This document shows positions 7,431 to 15,303 of a stretch of 31,186 bases of DNA, one piece after another. The number at the start of each line of letters is the position of its first letter. Position 1 is the first letter of the stretch. A model generated the notes under the pieces. That model made no database searches and was not told the origin of the DNA. It worked only from the letters and a program-made list of their open reading frames with translations. Both the position numbers and the translations under genes were made by a program. This DNA is from a virus, in the IMG/VR virus record IMGVR_UViG_3300029998_000089, positions 1 to 31,186 of that record. One strand, written 5' to 3'.

Positions 7431-7994
7431 TTACTCAACGCTTTGAGCTACATGTTTTAAATAATATTCTGTTATTGATGCATTGTTATGTTTACTAATT
7501 TTACGAAGTATATTATTGGTGTGTTTTTCAACCGTGAAGCGACTAATACAAAGTAGTACTGCAATATCGGAGACTGTTCGTCCTTCGGATATTAATTTCA
7601 TTACGCGTTCCTCTCCAACCGATATTTTTGTTTCTTCTTTCGGAAAACAGGTTTCGCGCCACTCTTTACATTCACCGGCCAGTGGACATTGCGTAAATTC
7701 AAAATGAAAATTGCCTTCAGCGTCGATATCCAACCGATTATCATAAGTCCCGAAATTACATTTCAAAAATCCGCGAACTATAAGGAATTCAAAATGCCAT
7801 CTGTTTTGATCATACTGTTGATATCGCTTTTTCAGGTTTTCCACAGCTACAGGGTAACGATCGGTAATTACTTCGAGAAACGATGTAATAAAATCACGAT
7901 TAGATTCCAGCAATTCAAAAGATTCCTGATTTTTGATCCGGATCTCCACTTCGCCATGTGGCATGGAGAAATTTTCAATATTTCTTATGTCCAT
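7431..7994 (-). CDS. LuxR-type HTH regulator with a cysteine motif
   Basis: 187 aa. The C-terminal part (about 125-180) is a LuxR/GerE helix-turn-helix: EERVMKLISEGRTVSDIAVL, then SRFTVEKHTNNILRKI, with the usual K-H-x-x-N-I-x-x-K spacing. Before it lies a cysteine motif, C103, C109, C116 in CPLAGECKEWRETC, which in my recollection is typical of LuxR-like proteins in Bacteroidota prophages and conjugative elements; it could bind metal or an Fe-S cluster. There is no receiver or autoinducer domain. As the second gene of the early operon, overlapping the Cro-position gene by 10 nt, it is well placed to switch on later genes, including the unusual late promoters at 16642, 21818 and 26292. That link is inference. 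Confidence 0.82.
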   Translation of the reverse strand: MDIRNIENFSMPHGEVEIRIKNQESFELLESNRDFITSFLEVITDRYPVAVENLKKRYQQYDQNRWHFEFLIVRGFLKCNFGTYDNRLDIDAEGNFHFEFTQCPLAGECKEWRETCFPKEETKISVGEERVMKLISEGRTVSDIAVLLCISRFTVEKHTNNILRKISKHNNASITEYYLKHVAQSVE

Positions 7995-8209
7995 TGCAGT
8001 TTTCCGGTTTTAAAATCATCAATGATTGATTCAACTGCTTCAAGTTCTAACTTAGTAAAATTCTTTTCACGGAATTTATAACTGAATGTTGGTATCGACC
8101 ATCCTGTTTTATCAATTACAGTCTGTTTGAACAGACTTTTTTGTTTTGTTTCCAAAAGTCTGTAATAACTGATAACAGTAGTTTTTTTCTTAATTTCTTG
8201 TTTTGTCAT
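7985..8209 (-). CDS. Small early protein in the Cro position
   Basis: 74 aa, basic. Residues about 25-60 (LFKQTVIDKTGWSIPTFSYKFREKNFTKLELEAV) read like a compact helix-turn-helix with a Ser/Thr-rich recognition helix. It is the first gene of the minus-strand early operon, directly across the operator region from the divergent XRE repressor gene, where Cro-like or antirepressor proteins usually lie. It overlaps the LuxR-type gene by 10 nt. The function is inferred from position and a weak fold impression only. Confidence 0.6.
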   Translation of the reverse strand: MTKQEIKKKTTVISYYRLLETKQKSLFKQTVIDKTGWSIPTFSYKFREKNFTKLELEAVESIIDDFKTGKLQWT

Positions 8210-8241
8210 TATTATATTTATATTTAATATTAATTTGATAC

Positions 8242-8318
8242 CGCAAATATATAACTAATTTGAGATAATCTCAAATATAAAATGAGTTTTTTTCAATATT
8301 TTTTTATATAATCTCATT
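8242..8318 (-). promoter_or_regulatory. Early minus-strand promoter with repressor operator
   Basis: On the minus strand TATATTTG (8250-8243) fits the Bacteroidota -7 box TAnnTTTG, with TTTG about 20 nt upstream as the -33 box. The interval between the boxes is a perfect odd palindrome, ATTTGAGAT-A-ATCTCAAAT (8258-8276), overlapping the -33 box, so a bound repressor would block transcription. Further half-sites, AATGAG (8281-8286) and ATCTCATT (8311-8318), lie towards the repressor gene and may serve autoregulation. Confidence 0.7.
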
Positions 8319-8352
8319 ACATATTGATAATCAATTAATTATATTTACAAAT

Positions 8353-8703
8353 ATGAATTTAATTAGAAATATAGAAATTATTAGAAAGCAAAAGGGTTAT
8401 AGTCAAGAATATATAGCTCAAAATATGCATGTAGATAATGCTGTAATTAGCAATATTGAAAAGGGTAAGCGAAAATTGAAGTGGGATGAAATTGAGATTT
8501 TCTCAAATATATTCGAAATGAGTATCCTTGATTTAATAACATATCCAGAAGTTTATGTAAAAAAAGATGCTCAAATGAATATATTAACAGAACCATTGGA
8601 AGAATATGGTTTAAATGATAAGGAAAAATTAATAAAGACACTTTATGATAGAATTAATTATCAGGAAAAAATAATAAATGCATTATTAAAAATTGAATTA
8701 TAA
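8353..8703 (+). CDS. XRE-family phage repressor (CI-like)
   Basis: 116 aa. Residues 4-60 form an XRE/Cro-type helix-turn-helix: IRNIEIIRKQKGYSQEYIAQ, then VDNAVISNIEKGKRKLKWDE, with the usual N-I-E-K-G after the recognition helix. The C-terminal tail (about 85-116) is helical, probably for dimerisation. There is no S24 peptidase domain, so it is unlikely to be inactivated by RecA-stimulated self-cleavage. It is divergent from the early operon across an operator with TTTGAGAT half-sites, as expected for the lysogeny repressor. A TATATTTA box directly before the start (8340-8347) suggests a very short or absent leader. Confidence 0.85.
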   Translation: MNLIRNIEIIRKQKGYSQEYIAQNMHVDNAVISNIEKGKRKLKWDEIEIFSNIFEMSILDLITYPEVYVKKDAQMNILTEPLEEYGLNDKEKLIKTLYDRINYQEKIINALLKIEL

Positions 8704-8708
8704 ATACT

Positions 8709-8930
8709 ATGTTAAACAATTCAGAATTTTTAGAAACCTGGAAAATATATAATGAATATCTTTTGGAGGATTACGGAATAATACTAAATGACACACAAAA
8801 ACAAGAACGGCTTGCTGATATAGAAAAATTGGCGAATGGAGATGAAAAATTTGCTAATGATATACTTGAAATTATGATTGCACGTGGAGAAACAACTATT
8901 TTAATGCCTGATGATAATGAATTTGCCTAA
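8709..8930 (+). CDS. Small paralogue of the DnaD-like domain
   Basis: 73 aa. Nearly the whole protein aligns by eye with residues about 73-135 of the DnaD-like protein at 6180-6665: FLETWKIYNEYLLEDYGI matches FAEMWKTYKEYLLEDYNI, and the later helix EIMIARGETTILMP matches ELFIANGYKSMFKP. It lies 5 nt after the repressor gene in the lysogeny operon, whereas its longer relative is in the lytic operon. A free copy of an oligomerisation domain could act as a competitor of replication during lysogeny; this is inference. A decayed duplicate is the alternative. Confidence 0.68.
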   Translation: MLNNSEFLETWKIYNEYLLEDYGIILNDTQKQERLADIEKLANGDEKFANDILEIMIARGETTILMPDDNEFA

Positions 8931-9045
8931 AATTTTTTTTATGATATCTGCGGCAAAACTGCGGCAGTAGTTTGTACTAATTATTAAATTAATAGTTTAA
9001 TATAATCTGATATACAATTGTTTAACTATTTTAAAAAAACAAAAA

Positions 9046-9080
9046 GGGAAGGATAACAGTCCCTCCCTCTCCGCTTTTTT
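9046..9080 (+). terminator. Possible intrinsic terminator after the repressor operon
   Basis: GGGAAGGA (9046-9053) pairs with TCCCTCCC (9060-9067), with one mismatch, around the loop TAACAG; a T6 run follows at 9075-9080. The gap between stem and T run is longer than usual, so the hairpin at 9087 may be the main terminator. Confidence 0.35.
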
Positions 9081-9086
9081 AATTTT

Positions 9087-9121
9087 AAAACGTTGTATGT
9101 CAAAAACATACAACGTTTTTT
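9087..9121 (+). terminator. Strong intrinsic terminator
   Basis: AAAACGTTGTATGT (9087-9100) and ACATACAACGTTTT (9106-9119) form a perfect 14-bp stem with a CAAAA loop, followed by more T. It separates the repressor operon from the integrase gene, so the integrase is probably transcribed separately. Confidence 0.8.
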
Positions 9122-9225
9122 ATTTTATTACTGCGGCAGTAATGCAGCACTTCAATGTTTGTTTACAGTTTTAAAATAAAAAACGCTGTAATTTAATAAG
9201 TTAAACTAATTTAAAACTTATTTTT

Positions 9226-10374
9226 ATGGCAATTATTAATGACAATTTCAAAATGGATTATATACCGGCGCGAATTTGCGATGGTAAAGAATTATGCATA
9301 AAATATTACGCATGGGACCAAAAAGAAGGTAAAAGAAAACGAAAAGTTATGCGCTTTAATCACTTAATTGGAAAATTCCCAAAACGTGAAATATATCGTA
9401 TGATGAATAAAGCCGTATTTGATATAAACGTAAAACTTGAATCAGGAAAGAACCCATATATCGAATCTGAGTTACCAAAAGCATATTCAAAATTATCTGA
9501 TGCTGTTAATATATTTAGTGAAATTAAAGAACAGGATATGCGGGAGGATGGATTTAGAAGTTATAAATCATTCATTAAAAAATTGAATGATTGGCTTATT
9601 CTTCATAACTTAACAAATTGTTATGTAATAGATTTTAACAAAGATATGGCTGTTGATTTCTTAATTGAGATTGAACGAAATAAAAGTATAGGTAATCGGA
9701 CTTATAATAATTATGTAGAATTTTACAGGGGACTCTGGAATTGGTTAATTGAAAAAAATTACTGTAAAAATAACATATTTACAAATTTCAAAAAAAAGGA
9801 AGAAGAAGAAAAAATAAGGCAAATTATTGATCCGAAATCACATTTAAAAATTATAGATTACTGCCGGAATAATATGCCAAATATGGAAATTGTTATCGAT
9901 TTAGTTAGATCTTCGTTTATCCGTCCTGCAGAGATATGCCGTATAAAAATTTCTAATATTGATTTATTTAATAAAGTTATAAGTATTCCACAGGGAAATT
10001 CAAAAACAAAAAAATTCAGATTTGCATATCTACCTGATTGGTTAGTATATAAAATTATTAATAATATGTCACTTGAAAATTATCCTTTAGATTTTTACCT
10101 TTTAACAAGAAATTTAAAACCAGGTACAAAAAAAATAGGTACCAGGGAATTGGATAAATACTGGGCGAAAATAAGAACTGATTTAAATTTAGGAATGGAA
10201 TTGCAGTTATATTCGTACAGAGATACTGGGATAACAGCACTTGAAGATGCGGGTATTCAACGGCGTGTAATTATTAAGCTTACCGGTCACCAGAGTGAAG
10301 AAATGGCTGGAAAATATATTCGCCAGCCATCACGTGAACTTATTGATAATATTGTAACAAAAATAAAAGAATAA
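9226..10374 (+). CDS. Tyrosine recombinase / integrase
   Basis: 382 aa. Residues about 90-180 form a SAM-like core-binding domain and about 200-370 the catalytic domain. Visible catalytic residues: Arg233 in FIRPAE, a Lys in the beta hairpin (SKTKKFRF, about 259-266), Arg332 in LYSYRDTG, His355 in LTGHQS and the nucleophile Tyr364 in AGKYI. The His expected three residues before Arg332 is Tyr329, a substitution that I recall from Bacteroidota phage integrases. An N-terminal arm-binding region (about 1-80, basic) is present. It would integrate and excise the element. It lies in the middle of the phage genes, not at an edge. Its stop is 4 nt from the convergent holin stop. Confidence 0.9.
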   Translation: MAIINDNFKMDYIPARICDGKELCIKYYAWDQKEGKRKRKVMRFNHLIGKFPKREIYRMMNKAVFDINVKLESGKNPYIESELPKAYSKLSDAVNIFSEIKEQDMREDGFRSYKSFIKKLNDWLILHNLTNCYVIDFNKDMAVDFLIEIERNKSIGNRTYNNYVEFYRGLWNWLIEKNYCKNNIFTNFKKKEEEEKIRQIIDPKSHLKIIDYCRNNMPNMEIVIDLVRSSFIRPAEICRIKISNIDLFNKVISIPQGNSKTKKFRFAYLPDWLVYKIINNMSLENYPLDFYLLTRNLKPGTKKIGTRELDKYWAKIRTDLNLGMELQLYSYRDTGITALEDAGIQRRVIIKLTGHQSEEMAGKYIRQPSRELIDNIVTKIKE

Positions 10375-10384
10375 AATCTTATTC
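10369..10384. terminator. Weak shared hairpin between convergent integrase and holin genes
   Basis: GAATAA (10369-10374) and TTATTC (10379-10384) form a 6-bp AT stem with an AATC loop that covers both stop codons; A and T runs flank it. Weak, but the only candidate for ending these two convergent units. Confidence 0.3.
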
Positions 10385-10852
10385 AATTTTGTTTTCCTCC
10401 TTATCTTCCAAACTCGATAAATCGACGTCGAAATGACGGGCTGTTTTATCGATCATTATTTTCTGAAATAACTTTGCCCAGCTGGAGCCGTTACAACTGC
10501 TTTCGTTTTCTAGGATACTCCACAACTCTTTAAAACAATATATACCCGCTGCCCAGTTGGCAAAAAACAGGTTATCGAACATTACGAAGATCATAGTTCC
10601 GGCAAAGTGAGCCAGTAATACGATCACAAATAGTTCGATAATTGAGGTTATAACCTTTGCGAATTTTGCACTTTGGAATTTACCTGATGCTTTTCCTGAT
10701 GTTTTTTTGACTCGTTGGCTTAGCCGATAAGCCGTAAAACTATCGACGAGAATAAAAAGTATTCCGACAAAAAGTACCGGAAATGTAGGCTTAACAGTAG
10801 CTAATAAACCACCGAAAAGCGCGATGAGCCATTTAAGTAAGGTAGAGTTCAT
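10379..10852 (-). CDS. Phage holin
   Basis: 157 aa. Hydrophobic segments at about 5-20, 24-40, 66-91 and 94-110 alternate with basic loops (QRVKKTSGKASGKF), followed by a charged C-terminal tail ending EDKEENKIE. The pattern of size, several membrane spans and charged tail fits the phage holin family (PF05105-like). It would permeabilise the inner membrane to release the endolysin or trigger lysis. It is the last gene of the third late unit, after the tail-fibre genes, and about 10 kb from the endolysin gene. Its start overlaps the 82-aa gene by 4 nt. Confidence 0.75.
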   Translation of the reverse strand: MNSTLLKWLIALFGGLLATVKPTFPVLFVGILFILVDSFTAYRLSQRVKKTSGKASGKFQSAKFAKVITSIIELFVIVLLAHFAGTMIFVMFDNLFFANWAAGIYCFKELWSILENESSCNGSSWAKLFQKIMIDKTARHFDVDLSSLEDKEENKIE

Positions 10853-11097
10853 TGTGATAAATTATTTTGAGTTGGATCAAACGGTTTTTCATTCTCAGTA
10901 ACTTTTTGATTAAAAATGATAATTTCCGTATCAGTTTCTTCGAAATCTACTGTTTTTTTGTCAATCTCTTGATATCTAACTTCTTTATATCCTAACGAAG
11001 TCAACATTTCTTCAGTAGGATTACTTACCCAGTTTTCACCAATTTTCATAAAATTGGTTGGGTAAATGAGTTCATTGTCTATTAATTTTGCTTTCAT
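10849..11097 (-). CDS. Small protein following the fibre genes
   Basis: 82 aa, not recognised. It opens MKAKLIDNELIYPTNF, then GENWVSNPTEEMLTSLGYKEV, and ends with an acidic, polar tail. The PTxEML-x3-GYK stretch resembles small proteins commonly found after phage tail-fibre genes. A fibre-assembly helper or tail-tip attachment is possible. It starts 1 nt after the lectin-like gene ends and overlaps the holin gene by 4 nt. Confidence 0.6.
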   Translation of the reverse strand: MKAKLIDNELIYPTNFMKIGENWVSNPTEEMLTSLGYKEVRYQEIDKKTVDFEETDTEIIIFNQKVTENEKPFDPTQNNLSQ

Positions 11098-11098
11098 A

Positions 11099-11899
11099 TT
11101 ATATTACTCCTTTTCCGTTATTATCCATGTAAGCTTCAATTCCGTTAGTTAAAACAGCCATTTCAGCATCAGTTAGTCCTTTTCCGGCGAATGCAAATGA
11201 CATTTGAATATTGCTTCCAAATGTCGAACCATAAGCTCCTAAAAGAAACAAATTAAAATTAGGTAGTGATAAACTTGCGACAGTTTCATTACTGAATACA
11301 TTTCCATTTTTATAAATTTTATAAGTTGAAGATGATAATCGTGAAGCTGTCCAGAATCCTAATCTTGTATTATTTGTCAAACCAGCTCCAGCTCCATTGC
11401 TCAATTCAATATAACATCTTCCTGATCCCCATGCTGTTTGAAATAAAAAAAAGTTTTGATTTGAATCGACGCCCATTTCCGCAGTATTACCTCCGCCTCC
11501 TGATGTTCTTGAATAAAATCCGGCTGATGAATTATTTTGTGATAAACGAACAGCCTGATTAGACATATTATAATTAGTATTTATATATGCTGTTGAATTA
11601 GTGAAGCCCGTAAAACCCTCTAATGCTGCAAATGTGATATTTACATCCTTAGTTGCATGATGTGCGTTTTTTACTAAGTTTCTCAAACTGCTTTCCTGAG
11701 TTTCTCCGGCGAGAATGTACATTATATCAAAATATTCAGATAATGTCGTAATTCCTAAGCCGGTTTTTAGATATTTTACAAAAGTGTTTATATTCTGAAC
11801 CTGAGCTGGACTTAAAGGAGTTACCAGTCCTGTTATATATAGTACTGTTTCAGATTCTAATGAACTTTGACCAAAAAATCTTTTTGCGTAATGTGTCAT
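11099..11899 (-). CDS. Putative receptor-binding tail tip protein (lectin-like fold)
   Basis: 266 aa. Residues 20-80 are helical with LSPAQVQNINTFVKYLKTGL. From about 85 on it is a glycine-, serine- and asparagine-rich beta protein with regular aromatic residues (ITFAALEGFTGF, FYSRTSGGGGN, NLFLLGAYGSTF), resembling a concanavalin/LamG-type jelly roll. It ends AFAGKGLTDAEMAVLTNGIE, a terminal helix seen in such Bacteroidota phage proteins. Lying directly after the tail-fibre gene and before the holin, it probably binds the cell surface. Specific ligand unknown; the fold is inferred from composition. Confidence 0.6.
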   Translation of the reverse strand: MTHYAKRFFGQSSLESETVLYITGLVTPLSPAQVQNINTFVKYLKTGLGITTLSEYFDIMYILAGETQESSLRNLVKNAHHATKDVNITFAALEGFTGFTNSTAYINTNYNMSNQAVRLSQNNSSAGFYSRTSGGGGNTAEMGVDSNQNFFLFQTAWGSGRCYIELSNGAGAGLTNNTRLGFWTASRLSSSTYKIYKNGNVFSNETVASLSLPNFNLFLLGAYGSTFGSNIQMSFAFAGKGLTDAEMAVLTNGIEAYMDNNGKGVI

Positions 11900-11900
11900 T

Positions 11901-13574
11901 TTAATATTCTCCCCAAGAAGTTTTAACTATCCACGTATTCGTTGCAGTTCTTACCTGTTCAAATACGAGCGTGTAGGTTTTATTAATTTTCATAGAAATT
12001 GCAGTGCCATTCAACCAAACAGGTGTGAATCCAGAATATACTAATGTAGGCAGGACAACTCCGGTTGCAAAATGCAAAACTGATTCATTTAAATTCCCTG
12101 CGGTTGGTGCCGGAATTGTCAAAGTACTGTTAACTCCGGAAGGCAACGTGTTCAGAATGTTCGTCGGAACATTCAGTTGAAGTGCATAAGTTTCAGCGAT
12201 AGCCGAAGCGGTTAGTACGTTCACTTTCAGAATAGCGTCAACAGTCGGGAATTTAACGCCAGTTCCATCAGGGGCTAAACTGTTTTGTTTGTTGGCAGAG
12301 TTTTCTTTTGTTGAATATACATTACTCCATTGTTGCTGAGTAAGAACAGGATTATCAGTTGTTGTATCGACGTAACTTTGATAAGCTGATTTTCCTGTAG
12401 CACCCCTCAAATCACCAGTCTGGTAACTTGTGGCATCAGTGTCAGTAATTGTAAGAACACCAGTTCCGGCATTATATGAAGTGTTTGAAATACCACGTCC
12501 ATCAGCACCTTTTAAGGCTGATAAAGCTACAAGATTAATCCAGTTAGTATCACCAGCCAAACGCCATTGTAGATAATTTCCGTTATTATTCATTTCAACG
12601 GATTTACCAGCTGCGCCTGTTAATGCAGCTACTGAAATTAAATTAATCCAGTTTTCATCTCCGAGTAATCGCCATTGAATATAGCCTCCGGAAACCTGAA
12701 ACTCCACAGTTTTTCCGTCATTTGAACCAAATTTTACCAAGTTCAAGCCATTCCATTTATAGGCTAAATTTCCAAAAATATATATACAACCCAATTCAGG
12801 ATTTGACATATCGTAAACTGGTTCGGGAGTTTGAACAATATATGTAATTATACTCTTTTGAACAGCATCGTACCATTTATCACCGTCTGCAGGGTTTTGG
12901 GGCTCAGTGGTTATAGATACCAATTCCACAGCTCCGGTAAATATATCGCTTAGTTTTTCAGGTACCGAAATGTCAACGTTCTTTTCTTCGTCAATTACAA
13001 GAGTTTCACCGTTCACAGAAATAGTGTCAATAGCTGAAGCTCCTCCAGTTCCACCACCTGAAATTTCAGTCCACTCCGGATAAGTTTGCGGATCGGTGAT
13101 AACTATACGTCTATGTTTATAATTTGCGGAAGATTGCCAAATTTGTAAAATGGAAATAATGTTTTCGCCTGCTTTTTTGCAAGCTACAAGTAAAATACCG
13201 TCGTTGCTGCCGGTAATGTTGTAAGGTCCGTCTGTTAGATCGGTACGATTAAGGTCAGTGAATGCCGAGATTGTAAGTTTATAATAATAAAATTTCAAGT
13301 AATCAGATAGTATTTTTCCATTTTCCATCCATGGAATTTGATTAATTAATTTACCTGATTTTTTAATTAACTTACCGGTAAGTCCTGAAAAAATTGGTAT
13401 TTCATTGTCTAATGATGAACTATCACCGGTAACTTTAAGATTTATTTCATCTTCAATTTCTTCTAAGGCATCGTTAACTTTATCAAAATTCCTTTTAATT
13501 TTTTGACGTGCATCAGAACCGGTATCATTAGTTCCATTCCAGGCTACAATGAATTCAAATATTTTTTTAAACAT
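11901..13574 (-). CDS. Tail fibre protein with tandem repeats
   Basis: 557 aa. The N-terminus (about 1-48: IVAWNGTNDTGSDARQKIKR, then a coiled segment) resembles phage fibre attachment ends. Two tandem 36-residue repeats lie at about 287-322 and 323-358, each running GK(T/S)VE, a Gly/Asn turn, (I/L)QWRL, GD-x-NWINL, then LxG. They are followed by collagen-like GADGRG and GATGKSAYQSYV elements that often link fibre modules. The C-terminal about 110 residues are beta-rich. It sits between the hub-type gene and the receptor-binding candidate, with a 1-nt gap to the latter. Role: host recognition fibre. Confidence 0.75.
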   Translation of the reverse strand: MFKKIFEFIVAWNGTNDTGSDARQKIKRNFDKVNDALEEIEDEINLKVTGDSSSLDNEIPIFSGLTGKLIKKSGKLINQIPWMENGKILSDYLKFYYYKLTISAFTDLNRTDLTDGPYNITGSNDGILLVACKKAGENIISILQIWQSSANYKHRRIVITDPQTYPEWTEISGGGTGGASAIDTISVNGETLVIDEEKNVDISVPEKLSDIFTGAVELVSITTEPQNPADGDKWYDAVQKSIITYIVQTPEPVYDMSNPELGCIYIFGNLAYKWNGLNLVKFGSNDGKTVEFQVSGGYIQWRLLGDENWINLISVAALTGAAGKSVEMNNNGNYLQWRLAGDTNWINLVALSALKGADGRGISNTSYNAGTGVLTITDTDATSYQTGDLRGATGKSAYQSYVDTTTDNPVLTQQQWSNVYSTKENSANKQNSLAPDGTGVKFPTVDAILKVNVLTASAIAETYALQLNVPTNILNTLPSGVNSTLTIPAPTAGNLNESVLHFATGVVLPTLVYSGFTPVWLNGTAISMKINKTYTLVFEQVRTATNTWIVKTSWGEY

Positions 13575-13584
13575 ATATTGTAAT

Positions 13585-15300
13585 TTAAAAAGTATTATTA
13601 CAAGGGAAAAAACTTCCTGTTACGAATCCGCCGTTATTGTCGGAATCGCCGTCAGTTTCTATTTTTTCACAATAAAATTTTTTGTTTTTGAAAATGAAAT
13701 AATTACGTACATCATAATTATTACGCCAACGAAAATAAATAGTCCATTTACGGGACGAATCTATTGTAAGTGCTTCAGAATAATATCGCGCATATAAACC
13801 GAATGCGGTATTAAATCGTAAACTTAACCAAAAATTTATATCAGAAATCAATGCTTCGGATGCACCGTTTGCTAATAATTTATAACAATCAGTAGTAGCT
13901 ATATTATATCCAGCATTTGCATCCGGATTTATTGCACCACCAATAACTGTAAATCCCAACTGAAAACCCACACGCAAAATTGTAGCTTTATCAGGTTCTG
14001 TTACTCCATTTAAAATTGAAGTATTTATATCCGTAACCGGATCTTCGTTTTGTGAAACTGAATCGATATAAGCTATATAAGCCCCAATAATTTCAACCGG
14101 AATAATATCGAGTTCAAGGAAGGTATCTTTTTCAGTTCCCGTATTCCATTCCTTGAAAATATTAATTAGTTTGAAATAATATGTTCCATTACCATAGTCT
14201 TTAATTATGTAATAATTTGAGGTATTGTAAACATGAAACATTTTTAATGTGCCAAAAGCAAGTTGTCTGGCTGAATCATTTGGATATGCAGCTAATAAAG
14301 CAGCAAAATTTGAATAAGTTTCTATTGATGCAATTTTAAGTACTTCATCCGATATACACTGATATTTTGAGAATTCACTGTCATCAAGATTGTACTTTAT
14401 TTTTTTGTAATTCAATTTACCGTAATCGTTGTCATCCACCTCAGTCAAATAATCATCTTTAATATCTTTATCCGGAACGGAACAGGTACCTGCTGTATTA
14501 TAAAATGAAGCCGATCGCATAATCCTGATTGTTTTATCAGTCTTATCGATTACATATATTATGTTTCCCAAAGTTTCAATTTGTTCCAGAAATTTTTTAA
14601 CTGTCCAGTCGGGAAACAAATCGTTATAATCAAGACTAACTACATTTGAAAAAATAATAAGGCGATCGAAAAATTCATCGTCATCCAGTATATTTAAAGT
14701 AATTGTATAGCCAAGATATTCAATCACTTTTTTAAAATAATACATTAAAAATGGCTGTATATTATAATTCACCACACCATCTTCCATCCATGTAGATACG
14801 TGTGTTTGTGTATTATAAAACTTGTAAATTCTGTTATAAAGAACTTCGCCAATATTATTACGTGCACAGCAAAAATTTGTTTCAGGCCATTTTTTTGAAT
14901 TAGCATCCACTGCAATTTCTAACGTTACAGGTCCACCGGCAGTTCCAAAATCAATTGCACTCATCATCAGGTTTTCATCGCACAGATAATTGAGTTCCGA
15001 ATTACCTGATAGCAGCTGAACAGTAACAGTATTGTTGTCAACCTGCATTATTTCAGCAGTACCATTGAGTTTTACTTTGTTGTCAACAATAAGTATAGCC
15101 GAACTTATTGTTTTATTTTTCTCAATATTAAACCGGTTGATGTGTGCAAAAAACACAGCATTAACAGCATTATTGAGCGATATGTTTATGTCGAGCGTAT
15201 ATTCACCATTTTTGGTGAGTACCGGATTTTCTTCGACGAAAGTATTTTTAAATTCCGCCGGAAGAACAATGTGTGTACCGTTTAATATAAGTTCTTTCAT
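13585..15300 (-). CDS. Baseplate/tail hub-like protein
   Basis: 571 aa. Mixed alpha/beta without membrane segments. The stretch LFPDWTVKKFLEQIETLGNI followed by IYVIDKTDKTIRIM (about 240-275) is like the hub domains of long-tailed phages, in which a helix is followed by a strand pair after a PDWT-type turn. The first 110 residues are beta-rich and could form the ring contact. Overall size and its place before the fibre gene suit a tail tip hub or baseplate protein. The C-terminal 90 residues are aromatic-rich and may bind the fibre. Family name not certain. Confidence 0.55.
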   Translation of the reverse strand: MKELILNGTHIVLPAEFKNTFVEENPVLTKNGEYTLDINISLNNAVNAVFFAHINRFNIEKNKTISSAILIVDNKVKLNGTAEIMQVDNNTVTVQLLSGNSELNYLCDENLMMSAIDFGTAGGPVTLEIAVDANSKKWPETNFCCARNNIGEVLYNRIYKFYNTQTHVSTWMEDGVVNYNIQPFLMYYFKKVIEYLGYTITLNILDDDEFFDRLIIFSNVVSLDYNDLFPDWTVKKFLEQIETLGNIIYVIDKTDKTIRIMRSASFYNTAGTCSVPDKDIKDDYLTEVDDNDYGKLNYKKIKYNLDDSEFSKYQCISDEVLKIASIETYSNFAALLAAYPNDSARQLAFGTLKMFHVYNTSNYYIIKDYGNGTYYFKLINIFKEWNTGTEKDTFLELDIIPVEIIGAYIAYIDSVSQNEDPVTDINTSILNGVTEPDKATILRVGFQLGFTVIGGAINPDANAGYNIATTDCYKLLANGASEALISDINFWLSLRFNTAFGLYARYYSEALTIDSSRKWTIYFRWRNNYDVRNYFIFKNKKFYCEKIETDGDSDNNGGFVTGSFFPCNNTF

Positions 15301-15303
15301 GTT

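Larger units (their letters stand above)
8931..9225 (+). other. Integrase upstream region with repeated CTGCGGCA sites (possible attP)
   Basis: No gene fits here. CTGCGGCA occurs three times: 8948-8955, 8959-8966 and 9131-9138. The last two lie inside identical 12-mers ACTGCGGCAGTA (8958-8969 and 9130-9141). These GC-rich words stand out in AT-rich DNA and flank two hairpins. Short direct repeats next to a tyrosine recombinase gene are typical arm-type integrase or excisionase sites, so attP may lie here; the crossover core cannot be picked by eye. Confidence 0.4.
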
